Source: PBB1 sp046154125
GTDB taxonomy: Bacteria; Pseudomonadota; Gammaproteobacteria; Burkholderiales; Burkholderiaceae_C
DNA length: 6,198 bases
Direction of reading: 5' to 3'
NCBI GenBank assembly: GCA_046154125.1
Contig: JBJXEJ010000153.1
Coordinates: 1-6,198, forward strand
The notes below the pieces were generated by a model. The model saw nothing but the letters and a program-made list of their open reading frames with translations. It ran no database searches and was not told where the DNA came from. Positions 1 to 6,198 of this stretch are shown in pieces. A program made the translations under genes and the position numbers. Position 1 is the stretch's first letter, and every line of letters starts with the position of its first letter.

Positions 1-416
1 CGCTGGAGGTGTTCGAGCAGCAGCAGATGTCGCAGCGCACGGAGAACATCGGAACGCTGGGGCGCGACCATGTGCTGTTCTTCTTCTTTCGAGGCGACTG
101 CCCGTACTGCCACGCCTTCGCGCCGACATTGGGGGCCTTCGAGGCTCGCTACGGCATCAAGGTGGTGGCGATCAGTATCGACGGCGGCGCGATGCCCGGC
201 TTCCCGGATGCGCGCCGCGACAACGGCATCGCCACCACGCTGAAGGTGAGCCAGGTCCCGGCCGTCTACCTCGCCCAACCCTTCACCGGAAAGATCACAC
301 CCATCGGTTTCGGCGTGCTGTCGGAAGCCCAGTTGCTGGAACGGATCGCGATCGTGTCGGCTCAGCCTTCCGAGGCCGTGCCGCCGCACGCCAGCCGACA
401 GGCGGTTCTTCAGTAA
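1..416 (+). CDS. traF: Conjugal transfer pilus assembly protein TraF, 3' part (5' end outside window)
   Basis: This is the C-terminal thioredoxin-fold part of TraF, a periplasmic protein needed for F-type pilus assembly. The first whole codon is at 3 and the frame is open to the window edge. F TraF is about 247 residues, so roughly the N-terminal 110 are missing; the in-frame GTG at 9 lies inside the domain and is not a credible start. Visible features are a hydrophobic strand (HVLFFFFRGD), the CPYC redox motif at 99-110, the DGG and MPGFP stretch after the second strand, and the VP cis-proline loop with its proline codon at 258-260, followed by FGVLSE typical of the family. It ends 17 bases before traH. 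F TraF itself lacks a CxxC, so the intact motif suggests oxidoreductase activity here. A TrbB/DsbC-like protein is the alternative, but the motif set and position before traH favour TraF. Confidence 0.9.
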   Translation, partial: LEVFEQQQMSQRTENIGTLGRDHVLFFFFRGDCPYCHAFAPTLGAFEARYGIKVVAISIDGGAMPGFPDARRDNGIATTLKVSQVPAVYLAQPFTGKITPIGFGVLSEAQLLERIAIVSAQPSEAVPPHASRQAVLQ

Positions 417-423
417 CCCGTGC

Positions 424-428
424 AGGAG
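424..428 (+). promoter_or_regulatory. Ribosome binding site of traH
   Basis: AGGAG lies 5 bases before the GTG at 434. It decides for this GTG start over internal ATG codons such as the one at 485, which would remove the basic N-terminus of the signal peptide. Confidence 0.7.
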
Positions 429-433
429 CGCCC

Positions 434-1885
434 GTGAACACATTGAACCAGCCCCGCTTCATCCATCGCACAGTCGCAACGGCCATGGCCGGTGTTCTCG
501 TCGTGTCGCCGGTCACGCTGCATGCTGGCGACCTGAATGCCGAAGTGAACAACATGTTCAACAGCCTCGGCACGATCGGAAACTACACCGCGCCCGGCGC
601 GTTCCGCGGGCAGACCTTCAACACCTACACCGGTGGCAGCCTGTTCATGCGCGCGCCGAACAAGGTCTACCAGCTCGCCGCCATCCAGTTCCCCAGCGCG
701 AAGGCCGGCTGTGGCGGCATCGACGTGTTCGGCGGATCGTTCTCGCATATCTCGGCGGCCGAGTTCAAGAACATGCTGCGCAACATCACGGCGGCGCTGC
801 CGGGTATCGCGTTCCAGCTCGCGCTCGAATCGGTCTCGCCCCTGCTCGGCGGGCTGACCAAGTGGGCCAAGGGCCTGGAGACCTGGATCAACAACGCCCG
901 CATCAACTCCTGCGAGACGGCCAAGGCCATCGTCAGCACGGCGGCTGAGGCGGCTGGCTATAGCTCGCAAGAAGCGTGCTCCGACCTGGCCATCGAGATG
1001 GGGCTGGAGAGCGACCGCGACGCGGCGCGCCGACGCTGCGCAACGGATCGCACCAGCATCCTGGCCTCGGCACGCACGTCCGGCGATGCCAATGTGCGCA
1101 ACAAGGCGCCCTTCGTCGGCAACCTGACCTGGAAGGCACTGCAGCGCACCGGCACCTACCTTGACGATCAGGAGCGCGAGTTGATCATGAGCATCGTCGG
1201 CACGGTGATCTTCTATCCCGAGGATGCCGCGCGCGACCCGGAACCGATCGCACCGATCATCACCTCGATCAGCCAGTTGCTCTATGGCCAGGCCGCCGCA
1301 ACGGGCACCAACGTGACGCAGCACCTGCTGCGCTGCAACGATTACACGAACTGCGATGTGGTGACGCTGAACACAGCCTACACACATACCCCGTTCACCG
1401 CGCGCGTCGAAACCATGATGCGGTCGATCGCCGACAAGATCGCAACCCGCGCCGCGATCCCCAACAACTCGGCCGAGGTCGGCTTTGTCAACCAGACCAC
1501 CGAGCCCGTCTACAAGATGCTCTCGATCGGCGCAACCATCCCCGGCTCGGGCCTGGCAGACAGCTTGATCGGCCAGTACCGCGACGTCATCGCCGCCGAC
1601 TACGCCTACGTGTTCCTCGAACGCAATCTGCGCCTGGGTATGGCGGCACTCGACAAGGACTACACGCTGCAGCAGAGCCAGCGCGACCTGGCCACTCACA
1701 TCCGCCAGCGTGCCCAGGCGATGCTGCTGCAACTGGCCCAGGAGAAGAACCTGCTGTACCAGAAGGTCGGCTCATTTCGCGCGGTCTCCAGCCACCTGGA
1801 GCAACTCGAGCGGCAGCTTCGCTCCAGCATGCCGCAGCATGTGATGGACATGCTCGGCCAGCAGGCCGCCTACCTCTCGCGGTAG
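434..1885 (+). CDS. traH: Conjugal transfer pilus assembly protein TraH
   Basis: TraH is a periplasmic, outer-membrane-associated protein of F-type type IV secretion, required for pilus extension and working with TraF, TraW, TrbI and TraU. The 483-residue product is close to F TraH (458). A signal peptide is visible: basic residues R8-R12, a hydrophobic core at about 13-28 and a likely cut after LHA (residue 31). The family signature follows: GGSLFMR at 67-73, then GCGGIDVFGGSFS at 92-104, then a region rich in Ala and Leu (115-140). The C-terminal part (about 412-465) is rich in Gln, Leu and Arg and looks coiled-coil, as known for TraH. Six cysteines (93, 160, 182, 202, 301, 307) fit disulfide folding, possibly helped by the CPYC-bearing TraF just upstream. 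The start is GTG, supported by AGGAG. The gap to traG is 21 bases, implying co-transcription. Codon use is uniformly high in third-position G/C. Confidence 0.95.
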   Translation: MNTLNQPRFIHRTVATAMAGVLVVSPVTLHAGDLNAEVNNMFNSLGTIGNYTAPGAFRGQTFNTYTGGSLFMRAPNKVYQLAAIQFPSAKAGCGGIDVFGGSFSHISAAEFKNMLRNITAALPGIAFQLALESVSPLLGGLTKWAKGLETWINNARINSCETAKAIVSTAAEAAGYSSQEACSDLAIEMGLESDRDAARRRCATDRTSILASARTSGDANVRNKAPFVGNLTWKALQRTGTYLDDQERELIMSIVGTVIFYPEDAARDPEPIAPIITSISQLLYGQAAATGTNVTQHLLRCNDYTNCDVVTLNTAYTHTPFTARVETMMRSIADKIATRAAIPNNSAEVGFVNQTTEPVYKMLSIGATIPGSGLADSLIGQYRDVIAADYAYVFLERNLRLGMAALDKDYTLQQSQRDLATHIRQRAQAMLLQLAQEKNLLYQKVGSFRAVSSHLEQLERQLRSSMPQHVMDMLGQQAAYLSR

Positions 1886-1891
1886 ACGGCC

Positions 1892-1900
1892 GGGGGTGAG
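1892..1900 (+). promoter_or_regulatory. Ribosome binding site of traG
   Basis: GGGGGTGAG ends 6 bases before the ATG at 1907, supporting that start. It lies in the 21-base gap after the traH stop. Confidence 0.65.
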
Positions 1901-1906
1901 CCAGCC

Positions 1907-4684
1907 ATGTGGGAGATCTACGCCTACCAGAACTCCGACAGCCTGTTCGGCATCTTCAATGCTGCCGCCGCCATCCATGCCTCGAGCGACTACATGTCGG
2001 CCGTTGCGGCGGTGGCCTTTTGCGGTTTCGTCGCCGCGCTGATCGCCTATGCGTTCGCGCCGGACAAGTTGCAGGGCTGGAAGTGGCTCGCCACCGTGTT
2101 GCTGGTGTTCTCAATCCTGATCGTGCCGCGCGTCACCGTGGGCATCGTGGACAAGACGGGCGGATCAGCGGTCAAGGTGGTGGCCAACGTGCCCTTCGGC
2201 ATCGCGGTGCTGGGCAGCGTCACCAGCACGATCGGCCACACCCTCACGGGCCTGTTCGAGACGGCGTTCCAGGTCGTCCCTGGGGTCGGCGCGCTGCCCA
2301 GCGAGCTAACCTACGAGAGAAATGGCTTGATGTTCGGCAACCGGCTGATCCGCGACACCGGCAACGTGGTGTTCCAGGATCCGAACTTCCGCACCGACCT
2401 GATCAACTACATCCACAACTGCACGATGTACGACCTGATCGACGGGACGGTCGATCCGGGGACCTTCTCCAGCTCGGACGACGTATGGGCGCTGATGGGC
2501 ACGCCCAACCCGGCGCGTTTCAGCACCCTCACCGGCGCGGGTGGCGCTGTCACGGTGGACACCTGCCCGAACGTCTACTCGAACCTCAACGGGCGCCTGC
2601 CAGCGCAGCTCACCCGCATCCAGGGCAAGCTGGCCTTCCAGCTGAACCCAACCTTGCCGAGTGCGGCTGCCGCAGCAGCCATCGCCGGCCAGATTCAGCA
2701 GGCCTACCTGAAGAACAGCATCGCCACCGCCGCAGCGACCGCGGCGGACCTGATCCGCCAGAACGCGGTGCTCAACACGATCAACGACAGCAGCAACATC
2801 ATCGGGCAGAAGATCAACGACCCGGCATCGATGGTGCTGGCCGTCGGGCGGGCCCAGGCCGTGGCCCAGCAGAACGCGACCTGGCTCAACTACGGCAAGG
2901 TCGCCGAGCAGGCGCTGCCGGTGTTCCGCAATGTCATTGAGGCCATCACCTACGCCCTCTTCCCGCTGTTCGTCCTGCTGCTCCTGCTGACCAGTGGGCG
3001 CGAGACGATGGTGGCCTTCAAGGGCTACGCGGCCATCCTGATCTGGATCCAGCTGTGGCCGCCCTTGTATGCGGTGCTGAACTACATGGCATCGATCTAT
3101 GCCGCCTACGACCTGGCCGCAGCGGCCGATCTCGGGACCGGCGCCAAGGCGCTGTCGCTGCAAACCGCGTCGACCATCTACTCGCGGGCGATTTCAGGCG
3201 AAGCTGTGGTGGGCTACCTCGCGATCAGCATCCCGTTCATCGCGTGGGCGGCGCTCAAGCGGATGGAGAACTTCGGCACGGCACTGGTCGGCGGCCTGTC
3301 TGGGTTGCAGGGCATGCTGTCGGGCAGCACAGGCTCAGCAGCGGTCGGCAATGTAAACATGGGCAACGTGGCGATGGACCAGTTGCAATTGGCCCCGAAC
3401 CGCACGTCGGCGTTCATGAGTTCCTGGCAAAACGATCTGACGGGCAACACGGCCACATCAAGTGCATTGACGGGGCGCACGGCGATGAGTCTGCTGCGCA
3501 ACCAGGGGTTCGCGTCGCGGGTCGTCTCAATGCGAGTGAGCGAGCAGGACGTGACAGAGGCCAGCCGGCAGGCGGATGCGGCGCGCAGTGAGGCGGTTTC
3601 AGCTACTCAGGATCGATCTTCGGTCCTAACGGAAGCGTTCACGCGTGGCTTGACCAAGCTGCGCTCTGCTCGGAGTTCGTCGGGTTCTTCCTCCAGTAGC
3701 TTCGAGCAACTTGGGGAGACGATGAATCGTTTGGACCAAGTGACCAGAAGCGTCGCAGACAGTACGGGCTTGTCTCAATCTCAAGTGGCGAGCATCGCGT
3801 TTGGGGCATCGGCACATCTTGGGTTAAGTTCGCCGGTGGCCGGGGCCTCGATTCAGGGCAACGCGGGCAAGAGCTACCAGTCTGGCCTTTCGGAGGAGCA
3901 GCGCAAGGTCCTGGGCACCATGACCAATGAGCAGATTGCCGAGTTCAAGCAGTTTGGTGATCGTGTCTCGCGCGACGCCAGTTTTATTACGGCCGTTGCC
4001 GATGACTCCCGGGAAGCGCGGGAACTGGCGTCGAGGCTGTCAACGACGACTTCCCGCGCTCAACGCGCAGAGGCCAGTTTCGCGGAACGGAATACGCTCG
4101 CGGAGCGCCTTTCGTCCGCGCGCGAGCAGGGCGAGACCATCTCCATCGATCTCGCCCAGGACCCACACAACCTGGAGATGTTCATGCGTTACGCCGAGCG
4201 CTACGGAGGTAGCAGTGCGGCAGCGTTCGCGATGCTCGATTCTGAGCTCGCGCGCCAGGGCTTGCGACCGAACAGAGTACTGTCGGACGGTGCAGCACTG
4301 CCCGAATCTTTTGACGAGTTGCGCCGTCGGCACGACCGGGACCGCAGTTCTTCACCCGTCAATCCCGACCTCACGTCCAGCGATCGCGACAATTCACGCC
4401 AAGTGTCAAGGTTCGGACGCTCCACGCCGAAGATCGAAGAAGCGCCGCAGCCCTCAGCTATTCGCAGTGAAGTCGAAAAGAAGGGAGCGGCGATCCGTCA
4501 AAGCACCGAATCCTCGCAGGGCGGCTTCGATGCAAATGCGCAGATCGTTCGATCACCCGACGGCACCCTCGCGACGAAAAAGTCCTTGCTGATGCAATCC
4601 GGCCGGCAGGTTGCAAGCGACACGACCGAGTCAATCGATGCAGCCAAGGGCGTGGCCAAAGACCTGCTCAAACAAAAGAAGTAG
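1907..4684 (+). CDS. traG: Conjugal transfer mating-pair stabilisation protein TraG
   Basis: TraG is a large inner-membrane protein of F-type transfer systems. In F its N-terminal half is needed for pilus assembly; its C-terminal half acts in mating-pair stabilisation and, with TraS (Eex in SXT), in entry exclusion. The 925 residues match F TraG (938). The TraG N-terminal domain covers about residues 3-455. Probable membrane segments are at about 31-50, 59-78, 93-116, 345-363, 370-400 and 433-450, with a soluble stretch between the third and fourth containing C172 and C220. From about 455 onward the protein is hydrophilic, with a Ser-rich linker near 587-599, Ala/Arg/Glu helical stretches at 545-570 and 685-740, and a charged, Pro-containing tail to KQKK. 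Third-position G/C is lower in the last third (hand count 38 of 40 for codons 343-382, 22 of 40 for codons 564-603), suggesting a separately evolving or exchanged C-terminal domain. The gene ends 4 bases from the convergent gene's stop. It should not be confused with the VirD4-like coupling proteins also called TraG in P-type systems: no Walker motif is visible. Confidence 0.94.
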   Translation: MWEIYAYQNSDSLFGIFNAAAAIHASSDYMSAVAAVAFCGFVAALIAYAFAPDKLQGWKWLATVLLVFSILIVPRVTVGIVDKTGGSAVKVVANVPFGIAVLGSVTSTIGHTLTGLFETAFQVVPGVGALPSELTYERNGLMFGNRLIRDTGNVVFQDPNFRTDLINYIHNCTMYDLIDGTVDPGTFSSSDDVWALMGTPNPARFSTLTGAGGAVTVDTCPNVYSNLNGRLPAQLTRIQGKLAFQLNPTLPSAAAAAAIAGQIQQAYLKNSIATAAATAADLIRQNAVLNTINDSSNIIGQKINDPASMVLAVGRAQAVAQQNATWLNYGKVAEQALPVFRNVIEAITYALFPLFVLLLLLTSGRETMVAFKGYAAILIWIQLWPPLYAVLNYMASIYAAYDLAAAADLGTGAKALSLQTASTIYSRAISGEAVVGYLAISIPFIAWAALKRMENFGTALVGGLSGLQGMLSGSTGSAAVGNVNMGNVAMDQLQLAPNRTSAFMSSWQNDLTGNTATSSALTGRTAMSLLRNQGFASRVVSMRVSEQDVTEASRQADAARSEAVSATQDRSSVLTEAFTRGLTKLRSARSSSGSSSSSFEQLGETMNRLDQVTRSVADSTGLSQSQVASIAFGASAHLGLSSPVAGASIQGNAGKSYQSGLSEEQRKVLGTMTNEQIAEFKQFGDRVSRDASFITAVADDSREARELASRLSTTTSRAQRAEASFAERNTLAERLSSAREQGETISIDLAQDPHNLEMFMRYAERYGGSSAAAFAMLDSELARQGLRPNRVLSDGAALPESFDELRRRHDRDRSSSPVNPDLTSSDRDNSRQVSRFGRSTPKIEEAPQPSAIRSEVEKKGAAIRQSTESSQGGFDANAQIVRSPDGTLATKKSLLMQSGRQVASDTTESIDAAKGVAKDLLKQKK

Positions 4685-4688
4685 TCAG

Positions 4689-5012
4689 TCATTCGAGGCG
4701 ATCTGGATCGAACAAGTGTCGATCGGGCTCCCCGGGTGGCGGCTTCATGAATGGCGGGTGGCCCTTGTCTCTCCAGAAGTTTCGGTCACGATCTTCCGCT
4801 GACGTGCCCTGTCCGTAGGACTCGTCCAAGCCAACGGGTCGCAGAGGCGTTGAACGCTTGCCTAGGCGGGTCACTGCCCCACCGATCGCAGCGCCGACGA
4901 CGGCCCCGATGGTCATCATCACAACTCTGAGCCCCCAGTCACCATCCATGGCCGCGATCAACCCCGCACCAGCGCCTGCGACGACGAATATCAGTAACAC
5001 GGCCTTTCGCAT
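4689..5012 (-). CDS. Small two-segment membrane protein of unknown function
   Basis: I do not recognise the family. The 107-residue product starts MRK, then has two hydrophobic, Gly/Ala-rich segments at about 4-22 (AVLLIFVVAGAGAGLIAA) and 28-48, the second with glycine-zipper spacing (GAVVGAAIGGAV). The loop between them is short and acidic (DGDWG). Basic residues before segment 1 and after segment 2 (R49, K52, R53) predict both ends in the cytoplasm. The tail, about 55 residues, is hydrophilic with NFWRDKGHPPF, a PPPGEPDRH stretch and FDPDRLE at the end. A longer form from an ATG at 5151-5153 would overlap hipA by 85 bases and adds Cys/Gly/Arg-rich residues, so I chose the ATG at 5010-5012, preceded by GGGAG. 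The gene converges on traG with 4 bases between stops and lies 56 bases downstream of hipA. It could be an entry-exclusion protein or a gene carried with hipA; both are inferences. Confidence 0.72.
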   Translation of the reverse strand: MRKAVLLIFVVAGAGAGLIAAMDGDWGLRVVMMTIGAVVGAAIGGAVTRLGKRSTPLRPVGLDESYGQGTSAEDRDRNFWRDKGHPPFMKPPPGEPDRHLFDPDRLE

Positions 5013-5022
5013 GTGCCAGCCA

Positions 5023-5027
5023 CTCCC
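5023..5027 (-). promoter_or_regulatory. Probable ribosome binding site of the small membrane protein gene
   Basis: On the minus strand GGGAG lies 10 bases before the ATG at 5010-5012. The spacing is slightly long, but neither upstream in-frame ATG considered (5043-5045, 5151-5153) gives a better combination of ribosome site and gene spacing. Confidence 0.4.
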
Positions 5028-5068
5028 GTTCGATAGGCTACCCATCGACGACGCGTTTGCAAACCCCT

Positions 5069-6198
5069 TTAGGCAGGCGCCAACCGAAACGCCGCAGCCA
5101 TGGCATCCTGCTCTCGGGCCCGCACGCCAACGTGTGCCGCAATCGTTCGCCACTGCCGCACGACCGTCAGGCAGCGGCCGATGATCCAGTCTGCATCACG
5201 AACGGATACACGAAAGTACGGTGCCACGGCGCGGGCAAGATCGAGGTCCAGCGCGTTGTCGGCCTGACTGATGTTCAGCTTCAGCCCTTGGGCGTGCGGC
5301 ACCGGGTTCATGTCGAAGGCCGGCGAGAGGCGCCACCCCTTGCCGGGCACCAGGATGAAGCCGTGGTTTCTCAGGTGGTCGTCGGTGTTGGAAACCATCA
5401 GGTTGAAAACGATCCGCGTCCAGAGTTCCCCAAGATCGATGTCGGTCTGCGCGCCGTGATCGATCAGGACTCGCGCGATCTCAAGGTAGCTTGCGCCTGT
5501 CGAAGCGTCGTCGCCGTCCTGGCGTCCGGTGAGTGTCATCGCCGACGCGAAGTGAAGCCGCCGCCCGGACCCCGTGCGATCAAATCGCTTCACCAAAAAA
5601 GTGTTGTGCGGGTTGGCGAACCGGCGCGCCAGACTGTCGGGAACTTGCAGCCCGCAGCCACGCGCCAGCGTGTGCACCACCATTTCCCAGGCACCCACGT
5701 CATGCTCGTCGCGCACGCTGGGGAACTTGGCGATCCACAGGTGGCCATCGGGGTCGACGACGCTGGCCTTGGGCCGCGCGCCACCCAACGACCCACCCGG
5801 TGCGATCAGCATGCGCAGCCACTGATCGCCCTGTGCAGCGGTGTTGTCCTCGTCGCGCTCCAGCGCCAGGCTGGCGGCCTCGAGTTCGCGCAGTTGAACA
5901 AACGGCGGCGCAGCAAGGTCGTGCTGGTTGTCGAGAAAATCACCGGCATCATCGAGCCGAAACCTCAGCGCGCCGACGCGGAACGCGTCATGCACGCCGA
6001 GCAGATAGTCAGACTCGACAAGTCGTACAGACGCGGCTGTGGTCCCGGCCCTTTGTGCACGCTCAAGACGGCGTCGCATGAGAAGTCTTCCCCAACGATC
6101 CGGGCTCGCGTCGGCGAAGACGCCGAAGGTTTCACTGCCCTGCTGCGGGTGTTGCCGACCTGCGAAGAGCCCCAGCCTTGGATCGAGCTGCAGGTTGG
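5069..6198 (-). CDS. hipA: HipA-family Ser/Thr kinase toxin, 5' end outside window
   Basis: HipA-family proteins are cytoplasmic protein kinases of type II toxin-antitoxin systems. E. coli HipA phosphorylates glutamyl-tRNA synthetase, stopping translation and favouring persistence, and HipB neutralises it. The 375 visible residues cover most of a roughly 410-440-residue protein. The frame runs past the ATG at 6077-6079 to the window edge without a stop, and the added 39 residues carry family sequence (FGVFADASPDRWGRLL), so that ATG is internal. In visible numbering: the glycine/serine loop SLGGARPKA at 136-144; IAKFPS with the ATP-binding lysine at 157; W170-E171; KRFDR at 203-207; the catalytic loop NTDDHLRNHG at 270-279 (5360-5389); and the metal-binding LSPAFDMNP at 290-298. 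All key residues are present, so the kinase should be active. The C-terminus is complete. The antitoxin hipB, usually upstream, is not in view. The native target cannot be told from this sequence. Confidence 0.93.
   Translation of the reverse strand, partial: NLQLDPRLGLFAGRQHPQQGSETFGVFADASPDRWGRLLMRRRLERAQRAGTTAASVRLVESDYLLGVHDAFRVGALRFRLDDAGDFLDNQHDLAAPPFVQLRELEAASLALERDEDNTAAQGDQWLRMLIAPGGSLGGARPKASVVDPDGHLWIAKFPSVRDEHDVGAWEMVVHTLARGCGLQVPDSLARRFANPHNTFLVKRFDRTGSGRRLHFASAMTLTGRQDGDDASTGASYLEIARVLIDHGAQTDIDLGELWTRIVFNLMVSNTDDHLRNHGFILVPGKGWRLSPAFDMNPVPHAQGLKLNISQADNALDLDLARAVAPYFRVSVRDADWIIGRCLTVVRQWRTIAAHVGVRAREQDAMAAAFRLAPA

Noticed and set aside
410..1732. 440-codon open frame on the minus strand, antisense to traH
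   Set aside because: Its composition (rich in Arg, Gly, Val, His and Asp without domain order) is what the complement of a high-GC3 gene produces, and the plus strand here encodes a clear TraH with signal peptide and family motifs.
1909..2940. 343-codon plus-strand frame inside traG
   Set aside because: It is an Arg/Gly/His/Pro-rich alternate reading of the TraG N-terminal domain, starting 2 bases after the traG start and without its own ribosome site.
2306..3163. 285-codon minus-strand frame antisense to traG
   Set aside because: It mirrors the membrane region of TraG, shows no recognisable domain, and is explained by third-position G/C bias.
3927..4592. 221-codon plus-strand frame overlapping the 3' part of traG
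   Set aside because: It is Arg/Ser/Pro-rich shadow sequence within an uninterrupted TraG frame, with no ribosome site or known motif.
5055..5064. Perfect 10-base palindrome GTTTGCAAAC, overlapping a weak TTGCAA -35-like box with TAGCCT 16 bases on (minus strand)
   Set aside because: A single 10-base palindrome is easily chance, the -10-like box matches only half the consensus, and no second copy was noticed that would support an operator or promoter.
5013..5153. Longer start for the small membrane protein, giving 154 residues
   Set aside because: The extension overlaps the hipA 3' end by 85 bases, is Cys/Gly/Arg-rich and unlike a protein N-terminus, and the downstream ATG has a GGGAG and gives a normal membrane-protein start.
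5533..6081. 182-codon plus-strand frame antisense to hipA
   Set aside because: It is an Arg/Ala/Pro-rich shadow opposite an intact HipA kinase domain with all conserved motifs.

Overview
The window is the distal part of an F-type (MPF-F) conjugative transfer operon, followed by two genes on the opposite strand. DNA is GC-rich with strong G/C preference at third codon positions. That suggests a high-GC proteobacterium (beta- or gammaproteobacterial, such as Burkholderiales, Xanthomonadales or Pseudomonas relatives) and a plasmid or integrative conjugative element. The host cannot be named from the sequence alone.

Positions 1-4684, plus strand: the 3' part of traF (thioredoxin-fold pilus assembly protein with a CPYC motif), complete traH (periplasmic pilus assembly protein) and complete traG (inner-membrane pilus assembly, mating-pair stabilisation and probably entry-exclusion protein). 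The gaps are only 17 and 21 bases, each holding a ribosome binding site, so the three read as one transcript. The order traF-traH-traG with nothing between is the compact arrangement of SXT/R391-like and many chromosomal F-type systems, not the gene-rich F plasmid layout. The last third of traG has clearly different third-position usage from the rest of the gene.

Positions 4689-6198, minus strand: a 107-residue glycine-rich protein with two predicted membrane segments and no recognised family, whose stop lies 4 bases from the traG stop, and upstream of it a HipA-family Ser/Thr kinase toxin. The hipA frame stays open to the window edge, so its start and any hipB antitoxin lie beyond 6198. The two minus-strand genes are 56 bases apart and may share a transcript.

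How they fit together: TraF, TraH and TraG help assemble the pilus and hold mating pairs. The small membrane protein sits where F-like systems often keep their entry-exclusion gene (a hypothesis only). HipA would act as a maintenance or persistence module of the element. No RNA gene, insertion sequence, CRISPR array, attachment site or convincing terminator was seen. No stretch over 300 bases lacks a gene.
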